Positions 8,588 through 17,085 of a DNA stretch of 64,000 nucleotides are shown piece by piece (position 1 is the stretch's first letter; each line of letters begins with the position of its first letter). Under the pieces are notes generated by a model that was not told the DNA's origin, searched no databases, and saw only the letters and a program-made list of their open reading frames with translations. This DNA comes from Kushneria sinocarnis. GTDB lineage: Bacteria; Pseudomonadota; Gammaproteobacteria; Pseudomonadales; Halomonadaceae. A program made the position numbers and the translations under genes. The stretch covers positions 186,001 through 250,000 of the forward strand of contig NZ_RBIN01000001.1 of the NCBI RefSeq assembly GCF_003633775.1, in the 5' to 3' direction.

Positions 8588-9394
8588 ATGTCGTCGCTGA
8601 CCCACGCTGCCTTCCCATCGGAACGATCCGTCGGGATGAGGGACCTGCGTCTCGGGGTTGCAGCTCTGGCAATGCTGGCGCTGACGACCCTGGTGACCGT
8701 GGCCCTGCCGCTGCCGCCCATCGAACGGGAGAGCATCCTGTTTCTCAACCAGTTCGCCCGACAGAGCGTGCTGGTCGATCGCATTCTCGGTGCGCTGGCC
8801 GATCGCAAGTTCGTCTCCGGGGTGCTGATGATGGCCTGTATCTGGTATGTCTGGTTTCGCAGCGAGGAGCGTGTGTGGCGGCGGATGATCCTCACCGGTA
8901 CGCTGGCGGCCTTCTGCTCGTCGGCCGGTACCCGGGTGGTGCAGATCTTCATGCCGATGCATCCAAGGCCGATGCACAACGAGGCGCTGAACCTGACCCT
9001 GCCCTATGGTGTGGAGCCCGATACGCTGTACGGCTGGAGCTCCTTTCCCAGTGATCATGCGGCGGTCTATGCCGGGCTGGCGCTGGTAATCTGGCGGGCA
9101 GCCCCACGGCCGCTGGGCATGCTGGCGGTGGCACTGGCGGCGCTGCTCTGCCTTACCCGGGTCTATCTCGGCTACCACTACATCACCGATATCGTCGGGG
9201 GGGCAGCGATCGGCATCCTGGCGGTCTGCATTGCCGGGCTCGGCGTCTTCCAGGCCATCGGCGGCTGGTTGAGCGAATTCAGCTACCGTCGCCCGGCACT
9301 CTTCTATGGCGTGGCCTTCATCATGACCTACGGTATCGCCACGCTGTTTACCGAGTTGCGCGGCCTGATTTCCGGATTTTTCCAGTTTGCCTGA
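8588..9394 (+). CDS. PAP2-family membrane phosphatase
   Basis: A 268-residue integral membrane protein with about six hydrophobic segments and the PAP2 (type 2 phosphatidic acid phosphatase) motifs: RP in PMHPRPMHN, SSFPSDHAA, and RVYLGYHYITD with the catalytic His and Asp. Family members remove phosphate from undecaprenyl pyrophosphate, phosphatidylglycerol phosphate or lipid A. The lysine expected before the first RP motif is not visible (the stretch reads VVQIFMPMHPRP), so motif 1 is non-canonical. I prefer the ATG at 8588; an in-frame TTG at 8555 would add 11 residues. The ribosome site is weak (GGAA). Confidence 0.82.
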   Translation: MSSLTHAAFPSERSVGMRDLRLGVAALAMLALTTLVTVALPLPPIERESILFLNQFARQSVLVDRILGALADRKFVSGVLMMACIWYVWFRSEERVWRRMILTGTLAAFCSSAGTRVVQIFMPMHPRPMHNEALNLTLPYGVEPDTLYGWSSFPSDHAAVYAGLALVIWRAAPRPLGMLAVALAALLCLTRVYLGYHYITDIVGGAAIGILAVCIAGLGVFQAIGGWLSEFSYRRPALFYGVAFIMTYGIATLFTELRGLISGFFQFA

Positions 9395-9425
9395 CCGCCT
9401 CACCGATCGGGGTGAAGGAAGTGAC

Positions 9426-9451
9426 AATGCCGCCTGCGGGCGGCATTTTAA
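9426..9451 (+). terminator. rho-independent terminator after PAP2 gene
   Basis: A 9-bp perfect stem AATGCCGCC / GGCGGCATT with a TGCG loop is followed by TTA, about 30 bp after the stop codon. Confidence 0.75.
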
Positions 9452-9509
9452 TGGGTACTCCGTCCGCCGCGGCGGATGACATCAACAATGACAATCGTCA
9501 GGAGTCCCC

Positions 9510-10709
9510 GTGCAGCCGTTATCATTTCCCGAAAAGGGCGCGCTCATCCATGAAGGTCGCTCCCTGCTGACCGATGTCAGCCTGCCGGCCGCTGTCATCG
9601 ACGAAGGTGCGCTGGCCCACAACCTGGCCTGGATGCAGCGCTTCGCCGATCACCATGGCGCGAAGCTGGCGCCACACGGCAAGACCACCATGACCCCGGC
9701 ACTGTTCCGGCGTCAGCTCGAGGCCGGCGCCTGGGGCATCACGCTGGCCACGGCGACCCAGTGCGTGGCGGCATTTGCCCATGGCGTGTCACGCCTGCTG
9801 ATGGCCAACCAGCTGGTCGGCCGGCCCAACATGGCGCTGATTGCCGACATCATCGAGCGCGGGGCGCAGTTTTACTGCGTGGTCGATGGCATTGCCAACG
9901 TGCAGGCACTGGGAGCCTTTTTCGCCGAGCGCGGGCTGACCCTGCCGATACTGATCGAGCTCGGGACCGACGGTGGGCGCTGCGGCGTGCGCAATGAGCG
10001 TGAGCTGGACGCGCTGGTGGCCGCCATCGCCGGGCAGCCGGCGCTGGCGCTGGCGGGGGTCGAGGGCTACGAGGGGGTCATCGGCGATGCGGACCCGGTA
10101 GCGGCCGTGCGCGCCTATGGCGAGCGGCTGGTGGCCACCGTCATGGCGCTGCGGGAGAGCGGCGCGCTGGCGGTAGAGGCCCCGATTGTCACTGCCTCGG
10201 GGTCGAAGTGGTTCGATCTGATTGCCGAAGCCTTCGATCGCGCCGATTTACGTAATGGTTATACACCGGTATTACGCCCGGGCTGTTACGTGGTTCATGA
10301 TCATCGGCTCTACCGGAGGGCCATGGCCGAGGTTCGGGCGCGCCATCCCGAGCTGCAGGACGAGCTCAGGCCGGCGCTGAGCGTGTTTGCGCATGTCCAG
10401 TCGCTGCCCGAACCCGGGCTGGCCATCGTGGCGCTGGGCAAGCGCGACATCTCCTGCGATCCGGACCTGCCGCTGGCACTGGCGCACTATCGCGATGGCC
10501 ATGCGACAGCTCCGGTCAGTGAGTGGCAGGTGACCCACATCATGGATCAGCATGTCTTTGTGACACTGCCCGCACATGCCGATATCGCCGTGGGCGACGT
10601 GATCGCCTTCGGCGCCTCCCATCCCTGCCTGACCTTCGACAAGTGGCGTCAGCTGCTGCGGGTAGACGACCGGCTCAACGTGCTCGACACCATGCCGACC
10701 CTGTTCTGA
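9510..10709 (+). CDS. PLP-dependent D-serine dehydratase / D-threonine aldolase-like (amino acid deaminase)
   Basis: A 399-residue fold-type III PLP enzyme. The N-terminal alanine-racemase-like barrel carries the PLP lysine in APHGKTTMTP (about residue 57). The C-terminal domain ends with FGASHPCLTFDKWR, whose His and Cys form the zinc site known from eukaryotic-type D-serine dehydratase and related D-threonine aldolases. The likely role is breakdown of a D-hydroxy amino acid. The start is GTG at 9510 with GGAG 5 nt upstream. The sugar porter gene follows on the same strand after 116 bp, but no functional link is obvious. Confidence 0.82.
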   Translation: MQPLSFPEKGALIHEGRSLLTDVSLPAAVIDEGALAHNLAWMQRFADHHGAKLAPHGKTTMTPALFRRQLEAGAWGITLATATQCVAAFAHGVSRLLMANQLVGRPNMALIADIIERGAQFYCVVDGIANVQALGAFFAERGLTLPILIELGTDGGRCGVRNERELDALVAAIAGQPALALAGVEGYEGVIGDADPVAAVRAYGERLVATVMALRESGALAVEAPIVTASGSKWFDLIAEAFDRADLRNGYTPVLRPGCYVVHDHRLYRRAMAEVRARHPELQDELRPALSVFAHVQSLPEPGLAIVALGKRDISCDPDLPLALAHYRDGHATAPVSEWQVTHIMDQHVFVTLPAHADIAVGDVIAFGASHPCLTFDKWRQLLRVDDRLNVLDTMPTLF

Positions 10710-10825
10710 GACCCCGCCGGGGTAGCGGGTGGCGTTACTGCCTGAGCCGACTATGGTGGGGGCATCAGGGGTGGCGGGAAGCGCCATCCACCAATGCAAC
10801 TTACCCCCGGCGTTCAGGAATGAAC

Positions 10826-12202
10826 ATGACAGACCGCGGCAATGCGCTGGCGGCGCATCATTTCGTGCTGGTGATCGCCTGTGTGGCGGCCATCGCCGGC
10901 TTTCTCTACGGCTACGATACCGGCATCATCTCCGGCGCCCTGCTGCAGATCGGCCAGGAGTTCAGCCTCGGCCACTTCGGCAAGGAGCTGATCACCAGTG
11001 CCATCCTGGCCGGTGCCGTGATCGGCGCACTCGGCTGCGCCGCCCTTTCGCGCCGGCTGGGCCGGCGCATGACGATCATGATCGTGGCCGCGGTCTTCGC
11101 CTGTGGTGCAGTGGCCGCGGCGCTTTCTCCCGGTGCCGTGTGGCTGGGGCTGTTCCGGCTGGTGCTCGGCTTTGCCGTCGGCGGCGCGACCCAGGTAGTG
11201 CCGACCTATATCGCCGAACTGGCGCCGGCCGAGCGGCGTGGGCGCCTGGTGACCTGGTTCAATGTCTCGATCGGCGTGGGCATTCTGGCCGCTGCCCTGG
11301 TGGGGTCGTTCCTGCAGCAGCTCTGGTCGTGGCGCATGATGATCGGCATTGGTGTGGTGCCCTCGACCCTGCTGCTGCTGGGCATGCTGGTGCTGCCGGA
11401 GAGTCCGCGCTGGCTGATCCGCCAACGGCGCCGGGAAGAAGCGCGCGCAGCCCTGGCGCGGGTGCGGGGTGAAGACGAGGACATCGGCCGTGAGATCGAG
11501 GCAATCGAGTCGCTGGAAAACGGCGGCGACGAGGCGCCGGGCTGGCAGGCGCTGAGGCGCCGCTGGCTGCGGCCGGCGCTGGTGGCCGGGTTGGGGATCG
11601 CCGCGTTCACCCAGCTCTCCGGCATCGAGATGATGATCTACTATACGCCGACCTTTCTCACCGACGCCGGTTTCGGTGATCACGCGGCCCTCTATTCCGC
11701 ACTCGGGGTGGCTATCGTCTACCTGGTGATGACCGTGCTCGGCAAGCTGCTGGTCGATCGGCTCGGGCGGCGGCGGCTGACCCTGTGGATGATGCCGGGG
11801 TCGGCGCTGAGCCTGTTCGTGCTGGGCGGCGTCTTTGCGCTGGGTGCGCAGGGCGCCACCAGCTGGCTGATCGTGGCCGGCATCCTGGTCTACATGATCT
11901 TCAATGCCGGCGGCATTCAGGTGGTCGGCTGGCTGATCGGCTCGGAAGTCTATCCGCTGGCGATCCGCGAACGTGCCACCAGCCTGCATGCTGCCACGCT
12001 GTGGGGGGCCAATCTGATCCTGACCGGTACGGCGCTTACCATGGTCAGGACGCTGGGCACCGGGGGCGCGATGTGGGTCTACGCGGTGCTCAACGTGCTC
12101 TGTTTCCTGTTCGTGCTGCGCTATGTGCCGGAAACGAAGGGGCGCAGCCTCGAGGATATCGAGCGTTCGCTGCGGGAAGGGCGCTTCCGGCCCGGCGCCT
12201 GA
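10826..12202 (+). CDS. MFS sugar:H+ symporter (GalP/XylE/AraE type)
   Basis: A 458-residue, 12-helix transporter of the sugar porter family in the inner membrane. Diagnostic motifs are GYDTGIISGAL in helix 1, RRLGRR in loop 2-3, PESPRWLI after helix 6, the QLSGIEMMIYYTP sugar-binding stretch in helix 7, and VPETKGRSLEDIE after helix 12. Two ATGs compete, at 10820 and 10826; the AGGA ribosome site abuts the first and is correctly spaced for the second, so 10826 is chosen. The substrate is probably a hexose or pentose. A much longer in-frame upstream extension overlaps the preceding gene and is not real. Confidence 0.88.
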   Translation: MTDRGNALAAHHFVLVIACVAAIAGFLYGYDTGIISGALLQIGQEFSLGHFGKELITSAILAGAVIGALGCAALSRRLGRRMTIMIVAAVFACGAVAAALSPGAVWLGLFRLVLGFAVGGATQVVPTYIAELAPAERRGRLVTWFNVSIGVGILAAALVGSFLQQLWSWRMMIGIGVVPSTLLLLGMLVLPESPRWLIRQRRREEARAALARVRGEDEDIGREIEAIESLENGGDEAPGWQALRRRWLRPALVAGLGIAAFTQLSGIEMMIYYTPTFLTDAGFGDHAALYSALGVAIVYLVMTVLGKLLVDRLGRRRLTLWMMPGSALSLFVLGGVFALGAQGATSWLIVAGILVYMIFNAGGIQVVGWLIGSEVYPLAIRERATSLHAATLWGANLILTGTALTMVRTLGTGGAMWVYAVLNVLCFLFVLRYVPETKGRSLEDIERSLREGRFRPGA

Positions 12203-12215
12203 GCAGGCGCCGGGA

Positions 12216-12233
12216 GCCGGGGCAGCCCCCGGC
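12216..12233. terminator. hairpin between convergent MFS and dehydrogenase genes
   Basis: A 7-bp perfect stem GCCGGGG / CCCCGGC with a CAGC loop sits in the 46-bp gap between converging stop codons. It is GC-rich without a T-tract. Confidence 0.4.
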
Positions 12234-12248
12234 GGGGTGTGCTCGTGC

Positions 12249-13127
12249 TCAGCCGCGGTTTTGCAGATAGTGGTAGATGATCGAGATATCGCCCTCGCCA
12301 TGACCGGCGTCGACCGCCTTCGCCCAGGTGTCGCTGATGCGCCGGAGCGCCGGCATGTCGAGCTCACCGGCCGCCTCAAGTGCCAGTCTGGCGTCCTTGA
12401 GGCCCCACGCCAGCGCCATCTGGGCATCGAACTTGCCGCTGTCGATCATGTCCAGCTTGACCTTCATGTAGGGCACGGCAAGTGGGCCGCCCTCCACGGT
12501 GTGCCAGAAATCATCGATCGAGAAGCCGAGCTGCTCGGCCAGCTGGGCCGTTTCGGCCACCCCTTCCATCATGTGGATCAGCCAGGCGTTGACCACCAGC
12601 TTCATGCGTGAACCGGCGCCGGCCTCGCCCTGCCACCTGGTGGCCTTGCCGACGGCCTCGAATACGGGCTCGATGGCGGGGGCGGCCTGCCGGTCGCCGC
12701 TGGCCAGCACCACCACCTGACCCTGCTCGGCAGGCGCTTTGGTGCCCGACACCGGTGCATCGATGAAGACCACGTCCGGGCGCTTCTCCCTGACCCGGCG
12801 GATCAGCTGTTCGGTGGGCTCGACGCCAATGGTGCCCATCTGGGCCACCACGCCCTGCTGTTTCAGCCCTTCCAGCGCACCGTTATCGCCCAGCAGGATC
12901 TCTTCGGTGGTGGGCGCGTCCGGCACCATGGTAATGACCACATCGGCTGCCTCGGCGGCATGCCGCGGGCTGTCGCAGATGATCGCCCCGCTGCGGCCGA
13001 GATCCTCGGCCTTGCTGCGGGTGCGGTTCCAGACCCGGGTGGGCAGTCCGGCTGCCAGCAGATTGACGGCAAAGCCATGGCCCATGGCGCCCAGTCCCAG
13101 TACGGCAACGGTCGGTTGGCTACTCAT
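12249..13127 (-). CDS. beta-hydroxyacid dehydrogenase (GlxR/GarR/3-hydroxyisobutyrate dehydrogenase family)
   Basis: A 292-residue NAD(P)-dependent dehydrogenase. The N-terminal GLGAMGHGFAVNL nucleotide motif is followed by WNRT, the substrate-binding DAPVSGTKAPAEQG and the catalytic lysine helix (AGAGSRMKLVVNAW), with the all-helical C-terminal domain after it. The family reduces or oxidises tartronate semialdehyde, 3-hydroxyisobutyrate, glyoxylate or related C3-C4 acids. The start at 13127 places the Rossmann fold at the N-terminus; an in-frame extension to 13196 is not conserved in type. It stands alone, with no glycerate or valine pathway genes beside it, so the substrate is left open. 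Confidence 0.87.
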   Translation of the reverse strand: MSSQPTVAVLGLGAMGHGFAVNLLAAGLPTRVWNRTRSKAEDLGRSGAIICDSPRHAAEAADVVITMVPDAPTTEEILLGDNGALEGLKQQGVVAQMGTIGVEPTEQLIRRVREKRPDVVFIDAPVSGTKAPAEQGQVVVLASGDRQAAPAIEPVFEAVGKATRWQGEAGAGSRMKLVVNAWLIHMMEGVAETAQLAEQLGFSIDDFWHTVEGGPLAVPYMKVKLDMIDSGKFDAQMALAWGLKDARLALEAAGELDMPALRRISDTWAKAVDAGHGEGDISIIYHYLQNRG

Positions 13128-13358
13128 GAACTCTTCGGTCCCCCTTTGTGAACGAATGAGCATTGTCACTCCCCATTCTGGTGGGTTCAGGGGCATTCGG
13201 CCAGCCCATTAGGGCACTAACGGTTGCCGGAGGCTGCGCAGCGGGGGCGGGTTGACGAAAGGGCCGGGGATCGGCCGGCCTGCCACGCGCTGCCCGGCAG
13301 GCAGGCGCCCGGGTATCCGCCATGGCGGCGGAGCGTGGCAGATGCCGACCCGGATGAG

Positions 13359-14840
13359 TCAGGCGTTTGTCGGCGGCGACCTGCGCGCGCTGCCCTGACG
13401 GTCCTCGAAGGTCAGCCCCCAGCCGGTGAGGGCCGCGAACAGCATGATGAACAGCAGCAGCCAGCCCTGGAAGACAAACGGAAAGACGGCGGTCGGCGCT
13501 ACCACGGGCAGCCAGTCGTACTGCTGCTGCATGCCCTGGATGGTGCTCCAGCCCAGCAGTACCGGCGCGCCCCAGGGGAAGATGTAGCCGAGCGCCGAAG
13601 TGACGGCATCCAGCATGTTGGCGCGGCGGTAGCGGTGGATGTGATACCGCTCGCCCAGCTCCCTGACAAAGGGGGCCGCCGCGATTTCGGCCGCGGTATT
13701 GATGGTGATGGCCGTATTGAGCAGCGCCACGATCGCCCAGTTGGCCAGCTCTGCCCGGCGCACCGAGGTCCTGATCCAGCGGATCAGCCGCTGGGTGACG
13801 GCCTCCATGGTGCCGCCCAGCTTCATCAGGTGCGAGGCAGCCACGATCAGCAGGATCAGGATGGCCATGTTGACATAGCCCGAGACGCCATCCACCAGCG
13901 CCCCCGTGATCACGCTGTCGGTGGTGGGATCGAAGGCGATGATCTCGCTGGCGGCGCCGAAGTCCGTGATGATGATGATGGCGGCGCCGGCCAGGATGCC
14001 CCAGGTCAGCGAGGTGATCAGGTGCTGTCCGCTCAGTGCCAGTCCCAGCACCAGCACGAACGGGGTCAGCATGATCAGTCCGGAGGGGCCGACCGAGTGC
14101 ATTACCTGCTGCAGGGCGCCGGCATCGACGCCCTCGATCCGGCCGCCACCGCCCAGCAGCGCGAACAGCAGCAGGGTGGGGAGGGCGGCCATGATGGAGT
14201 ACTTGAAACGGCTGCGTACCACCCCCGGAACATCGGCCTGCTGGGTGGCAGCAGAGACGATGGTGGTGTCGGAAACGGGGGCCAGATTGTCACCGAAGAT
14301 GGCACCGGCAAGGATGGCGGCAAACAGCATGACCGGGTCGCAGCCCAGCACCACGCCGGCCGGATACATCAGGGTGCAGAAGGCGACCGTGGTGCCGTAG
14401 CCGGTGCCCACGGCGGTGGAAAAGACCGCGGCCAGAATGAAGGTCAGCGCCGTGAACCAGCCGCCGGTGGCGCCCGAAATGCCCCCCAGCCAGACCAGCC
14501 CGTCCACCAGGCCGCCGACCTGGAGAACCTGGGCGAACATGCCGGCATAGAACCAGGCCACCACGGCGACCACGCCGACCGACTGGGTCATGCCGCTGAA
14601 CAGCCCCTGTGCGTACTGCTCCCAGCGACTGCGGCAGAAGAACAGCCCGAGGGTCAGACCGAGGAGCGCCCCCATGACCAGGCCGATTTCGGAGGAGAGC
14701 TGCAGCACACTGGTGGTAATGGCCCAGATGACAAAGAAGATCAGGGGGATGGCTGCACCAAAAGCGCCGAGCCGAAAGCTCAGCGTCGGCGGCTCGGCGC
14801 CCTGGTGCCGGGCCGCGCCGCGCTGTGCCTCTGACGTCAT
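13359..14840 (-). CDS. Na+/H+ antiporter of the NhaC family
   Basis: A 493-residue inner-membrane protein with about 11-12 hydrophobic segments and the NhaC family signature region GAIFGDNLAPVSDTTIVSAATQ, whose charged residues are needed for cation exchange. Members export Na+ (sometimes with malate, lactate or amino acid exchange) in return for protons. This fits a salt-tolerant organism. The ATG at 14840 has an AGGA ribosome site about 7 nt upstream. No partner gene is adjacent, and it probably has its own promoter (listed at 14881-14908). Confidence 0.87.
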   Translation of the reverse strand: MTSEAQRGAARHQGAEPPTLSFRLGAFGAAIPLIFFVIWAITTSVLQLSSEIGLVMGALLGLTLGLFFCRSRWEQYAQGLFSGMTQSVGVVAVVAWFYAGMFAQVLQVGGLVDGLVWLGGISGATGGWFTALTFILAAVFSTAVGTGYGTTVAFCTLMYPAGVVLGCDPVMLFAAILAGAIFGDNLAPVSDTTIVSAATQQADVPGVVRSRFKYSIMAALPTLLLFALLGGGGRIEGVDAGALQQVMHSVGPSGLIMLTPFVLVLGLALSGQHLITSLTWGILAGAAIIIITDFGAASEIIAFDPTTDSVITGALVDGVSGYVNMAILILLIVAASHLMKLGGTMEAVTQRLIRWIRTSVRRAELANWAIVALLNTAITINTAAEIAAAPFVRELGERYHIHRYRRANMLDAVTSALGYIFPWGAPVLLGWSTIQGMQQQYDWLPVVAPTAVFPFVFQGWLLLFIMLFAALTGWGLTFEDRQGSARRSPPTNA

Positions 14841-14880
14841 TCCGATTCCTCTTGTCGATCATGGGAGCAGGGAGCGTGAC

Positions 14881-14908
14881 AGTATTACAGGAAGCCAGGT
14901 CCGGGCAA
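14881..14908 (-). promoter_or_regulatory. candidate sigma70 promoter of the NhaC-family gene
   Basis: Read on the minus strand: -35 TTGCCC (14908-14903), 16-nt spacer, -10 AATACT (14886-14881). Each box matches the consensus at four of six positions. The predicted leader would be about 33 nt. Confidence 0.45.
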
Positions 14909-15161
14909 ATGCCGGAGACCGGCGGCCAGTGGCGGCAGCAGGCGGGGTCATCGTGGCTTGCGAGGGTGCCGGTTCGCGCTCTGCCGGGCGTGCCATCGCG
15001 GCGCTATCCGGTGCCCGCATCGGTGGCATGGCGGACATGCCGGGCATGATTAGGGGGCGGTCAGTCGACGTTGGCTGCCGAAGGGGTGGCTGATCGCGCG
15101 CAGCGCGTGTCGGACAGGGTGCCGGTCGGCGGCCGGTCGGGCGTGTCCTGCGAGGGTGGAG

Positions 15162-15186
15162 CACCGCCCGGCCGAACCGGGCGGTG
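15162..15186 (-). terminator. 10-bp GC hairpin downstream of serA
   Basis: A perfect stem CACCGCCCGG / CCGGGCGGTG with a 5-nt loop starts 27 bp after the serA stop codon. It lacks a T-tract but is well placed to terminate or protect the serA transcript. Confidence 0.5.
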
Positions 15187-15212
15187 GCTGAAGCAAGCGG
15201 TTGCGGCAGGCC

Positions 15213-16460
15213 TCAGTCGTAGTCGATGCCCGAGTACAGTACCCGCGTGCGCAGGGTGTGCTCGACCTCGCGCAGGGCGTGCAGTGCCTGCTGACCATAG
15301 GCCTTGTCGACATCGATCACGACATAGCCGACCTGTTCGTTGGTCTGCAGATACTGGGCGGAGATGTTGATCCCCTCGTTGCCCAGCACGCGGTTGATTT
15401 CGGACAGCACGCCGGGCACGTTGCGGTGGATGTGCAGCAGCCGGTGCTTGTCGGGATGCGAGGGCAGCGCCACTTCGGGGAAGTTGACCGAGGTGATGGT
15501 GGTGCCGTTGTCGGAGAAGGTGACCAGCTTGTCGGAGACCTCGACGCCGATGTTCTCCTGGGCTTCCACCGTGGAACCGCCGATGTGCGGCGTGATGATG
15601 ACGTTGTCGAAGCGGCGCAGCGGCGAGACGAACTCCTCGCCGTTGCCCTTGGGCTCGACCGGGAAGACATCGACGGCAGCGCCCAGCAGCCGGCCCGAAT
15701 CGAGCGACTCGGCCAGCGCTTCGATATCGACCACGGTACCGCGCGAGGCGTTGATGAAGTAGCTGCCCTGCTTCATCAGGGAGAGCTGTTCGCGACCGAT
15801 CATCCACCTGGTGGAGGGCGTTTCCGGTACGTGCAGGGTCACGATGTCGGCGCGGGCCAGCAGCTCCTCGAGACTGCCGACCTGGCGCGCGTTGCCCATG
15901 CCGAGCTTGGTGACCACGTCATAATAGATGACGTTGAGACCGACCGATTCGGCCAGCACCGAGAGCTGGGCGCCGATGCTGCCGTAGCCGACGATGCCGA
16001 GCGTCTTGCCGCGGGCCTCGAACGAATTGCTGGCGGATTTCAGCCAGCCGCCTTCATGGGCGCGGGCGTTCTTCTCGGGGATGCCGCGCAGCATCATGAT
16101 GCTCTCGGCGAGCACCAGCTCCGCCACCGAGCGGGTATTGGAGTAGGGCGCATTGAACACCGGAATGCCGCGTTCCAGCGCCGCATCGAGATCGACCTGG
16201 TTGGTGCCGATGCAGAAACAGCCGATGGCGGTGAGTTTTTCCGCGGCAGCGATGACCCGTTCGTTCAATTGCGTGCGCGAACGGATACCGATGAAATGAA
16301 CGTCACGGATCTTCTCGACCAGATCCTCTTCGGTCAGTGACGTCGACAGTCGCTCGATGTTGGTGTACCCGGCATTGTGCAGGTTGTCCACGGCGGACTG
16401 GTGAATGCCCTCGAGCAGCAGAATCCGGATCTTGCTCTTGTCCAGAGACGTTTTAGCCAT
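15213..16460 (-). CDS. serA: D-3-phosphoglycerate dehydrogenase, ACT-domain form
   Basis: SerA oxidises 3-phosphoglycerate to 3-phosphohydroxypyruvate, the first step of serine synthesis. The 415-residue chain is the E. coli-type form. It has a catalytic substrate domain, a central NAD domain with GIVGYGSIGAQ (about residues 154-164), the catalytic Arg (ASRGTVVD), Glu and His (TPHIGGSTVEAQ), and a C-terminal ACT domain from about 335 (HRNVPGVLSEINRVL) that normally binds serine for feedback control. Length and motif order agree closely with E. coli SerA. The ATG at 16460 begins AKTSLDKSKIRILLLEG as expected. Confidence 0.95.
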   Translation of the reverse strand: MAKTSLDKSKIRILLLEGIHQSAVDNLHNAGYTNIERLSTSLTEEDLVEKIRDVHFIGIRSRTQLNERVIAAAEKLTAIGCFCIGTNQVDLDAALERGIPVFNAPYSNTRSVAELVLAESIMMLRGIPEKNARAHEGGWLKSASNSFEARGKTLGIVGYGSIGAQLSVLAESVGLNVIYYDVVTKLGMGNARQVGSLEELLARADIVTLHVPETPSTRWMIGREQLSLMKQGSYFINASRGTVVDIEALAESLDSGRLLGAAVDVFPVEPKGNGEEFVSPLRRFDNVIITPHIGGSTVEAQENIGVEVSDKLVTFSDNGTTITSVNFPEVALPSHPDKHRLLHIHRNVPGVLSEINRVLGNEGINISAQYLQTNEQVGYVVIDVDKAYGQQALHALREVEHTLRTRVLYSGIDYD

Positions 16461-16545
16461 TGTGCATCAACCCTTGGGTCGGCAGGACCGACGGTGTCTT
16501 CGATAGCGTATGCCCGCGACACCCGGCGCGAGCAGAAAGGTCGCG

Positions 16546-16571
16546 ACGGCAGGCACGGGCGTGCCTGCCGT
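16546..16571. repeat. perfect 11-bp inverted repeat in the serA upstream region
   Basis: ACGGCAGGCAC and GTGCCTGCCGT flank a 4-nt GGGC centre. It lies about 90-110 bp upstream of serA and could be an RNA hairpin in the leader, a terminator remnant or a DNA-binding site; the sequence alone does not decide. Confidence 0.5.
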
Positions 16572-16684
16572 TATGGTGCGCGATGATTCGGGGACGCCAT
16601 TGTAACACAGCCGGGCCATGAACGGCGCGCCCGCGCCCCGTCATTCATCGGGGCGATGCCGGCGTCAAAGATCGCCGTGATGTG

Positions 16685-16690
16685 TATACT
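16685..16690 (+). promoter_or_regulatory. -10-like TATACT for xseB-ispA-dxs
   Basis: TATACT lies 105 bp before the xseB start in an otherwise GC-rich region. I do not see a good -35 hexamer at 16-18 bp upstream, so the assignment is tentative. Confidence 0.35.
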
Positions 16691-16794
16691 GAGGCGTTTG
16701 GGAGCGGGGCGGCAGATGCCGCCCACTGCCCGCCATTCATCAGCGTTGCGCAGCCGCCCGGCGGCATGGCGAGGCAACGTGGAGGCGAGACGCC

Positions 16795-17085
16795 ATGACG
16801 GAGCAGGATCATACAGCCGCCCCCGCGGGTGACGACGTCGGCGGGGATCGGGATTTCGCGGCCACGCTGGCCGAACTCGAGCGACTGGTCGAACAGCTCG
16901 AGGGCGGCGAGCTGAGCCTCGAGGCGTCGCTGGGCGCCTTCGAGCAGGGCATCCGGCTGACCCGGGAAGCCCAGACCCGGCTCGATCGGGCCGAGCTGCG
17001 GGTCAGCCGGCTGCTGGAGCGCAGCGATGGCACGCTGGAGCAGGCCGCCGGGTCGACCGGCGACGAGGGAGAGGCTGCACCATGA
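16795..17085 (+). CDS. xseB: exodeoxyribonuclease VII small subunit
   Basis: XseB is the small helical subunit that, with XseA, degrades single-stranded DNA in both directions. The 96-residue chain has the family core: [33 protein letters not shown], continuing into a second helix with a regular heptad pattern. N- and C-terminal tails are acidic and Gly/Ala-rich, which is common in halophile proteins. GGAGG lies 9 nt before the ATG. Its last codons overlap the ispA start by 4 nt (ATGA), giving translational coupling. The xseB-ispA-dxs order is the usual one in gammaproteobacteria. Confidence 0.93.
   Translation: MTEQDHTAAPAGDDVGGDRDFAATLAELERLVEQLEGGELSLEASLGAFEQGIRLTREAQTRLDRAELRVSRLLERSDGTLEQAAGSTGDEGEAAP

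Larger units (their letters stand above)
14841..15212. other. 372-bp intergenic region between nhaC-type gene and serA
   Basis: It contains the probable promoter of the antiporter gene at its left end and a strong hairpin just downstream of serA at its right end. The central 200 bp shows nothing I can assign; open frames there are shadows without ribosome sites. Confidence 0.55.
16461..16794. other. 334-bp divergent region between serA and xseB
   Basis: This region carries the leaders and promoters of serA (minus) and the xseB-ispA-dxs set (plus). It includes a perfect 11-bp hairpin at 16546-16571 and a TATACT -10-like box at 16685. Nothing here looks coding. Confidence 0.55.
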
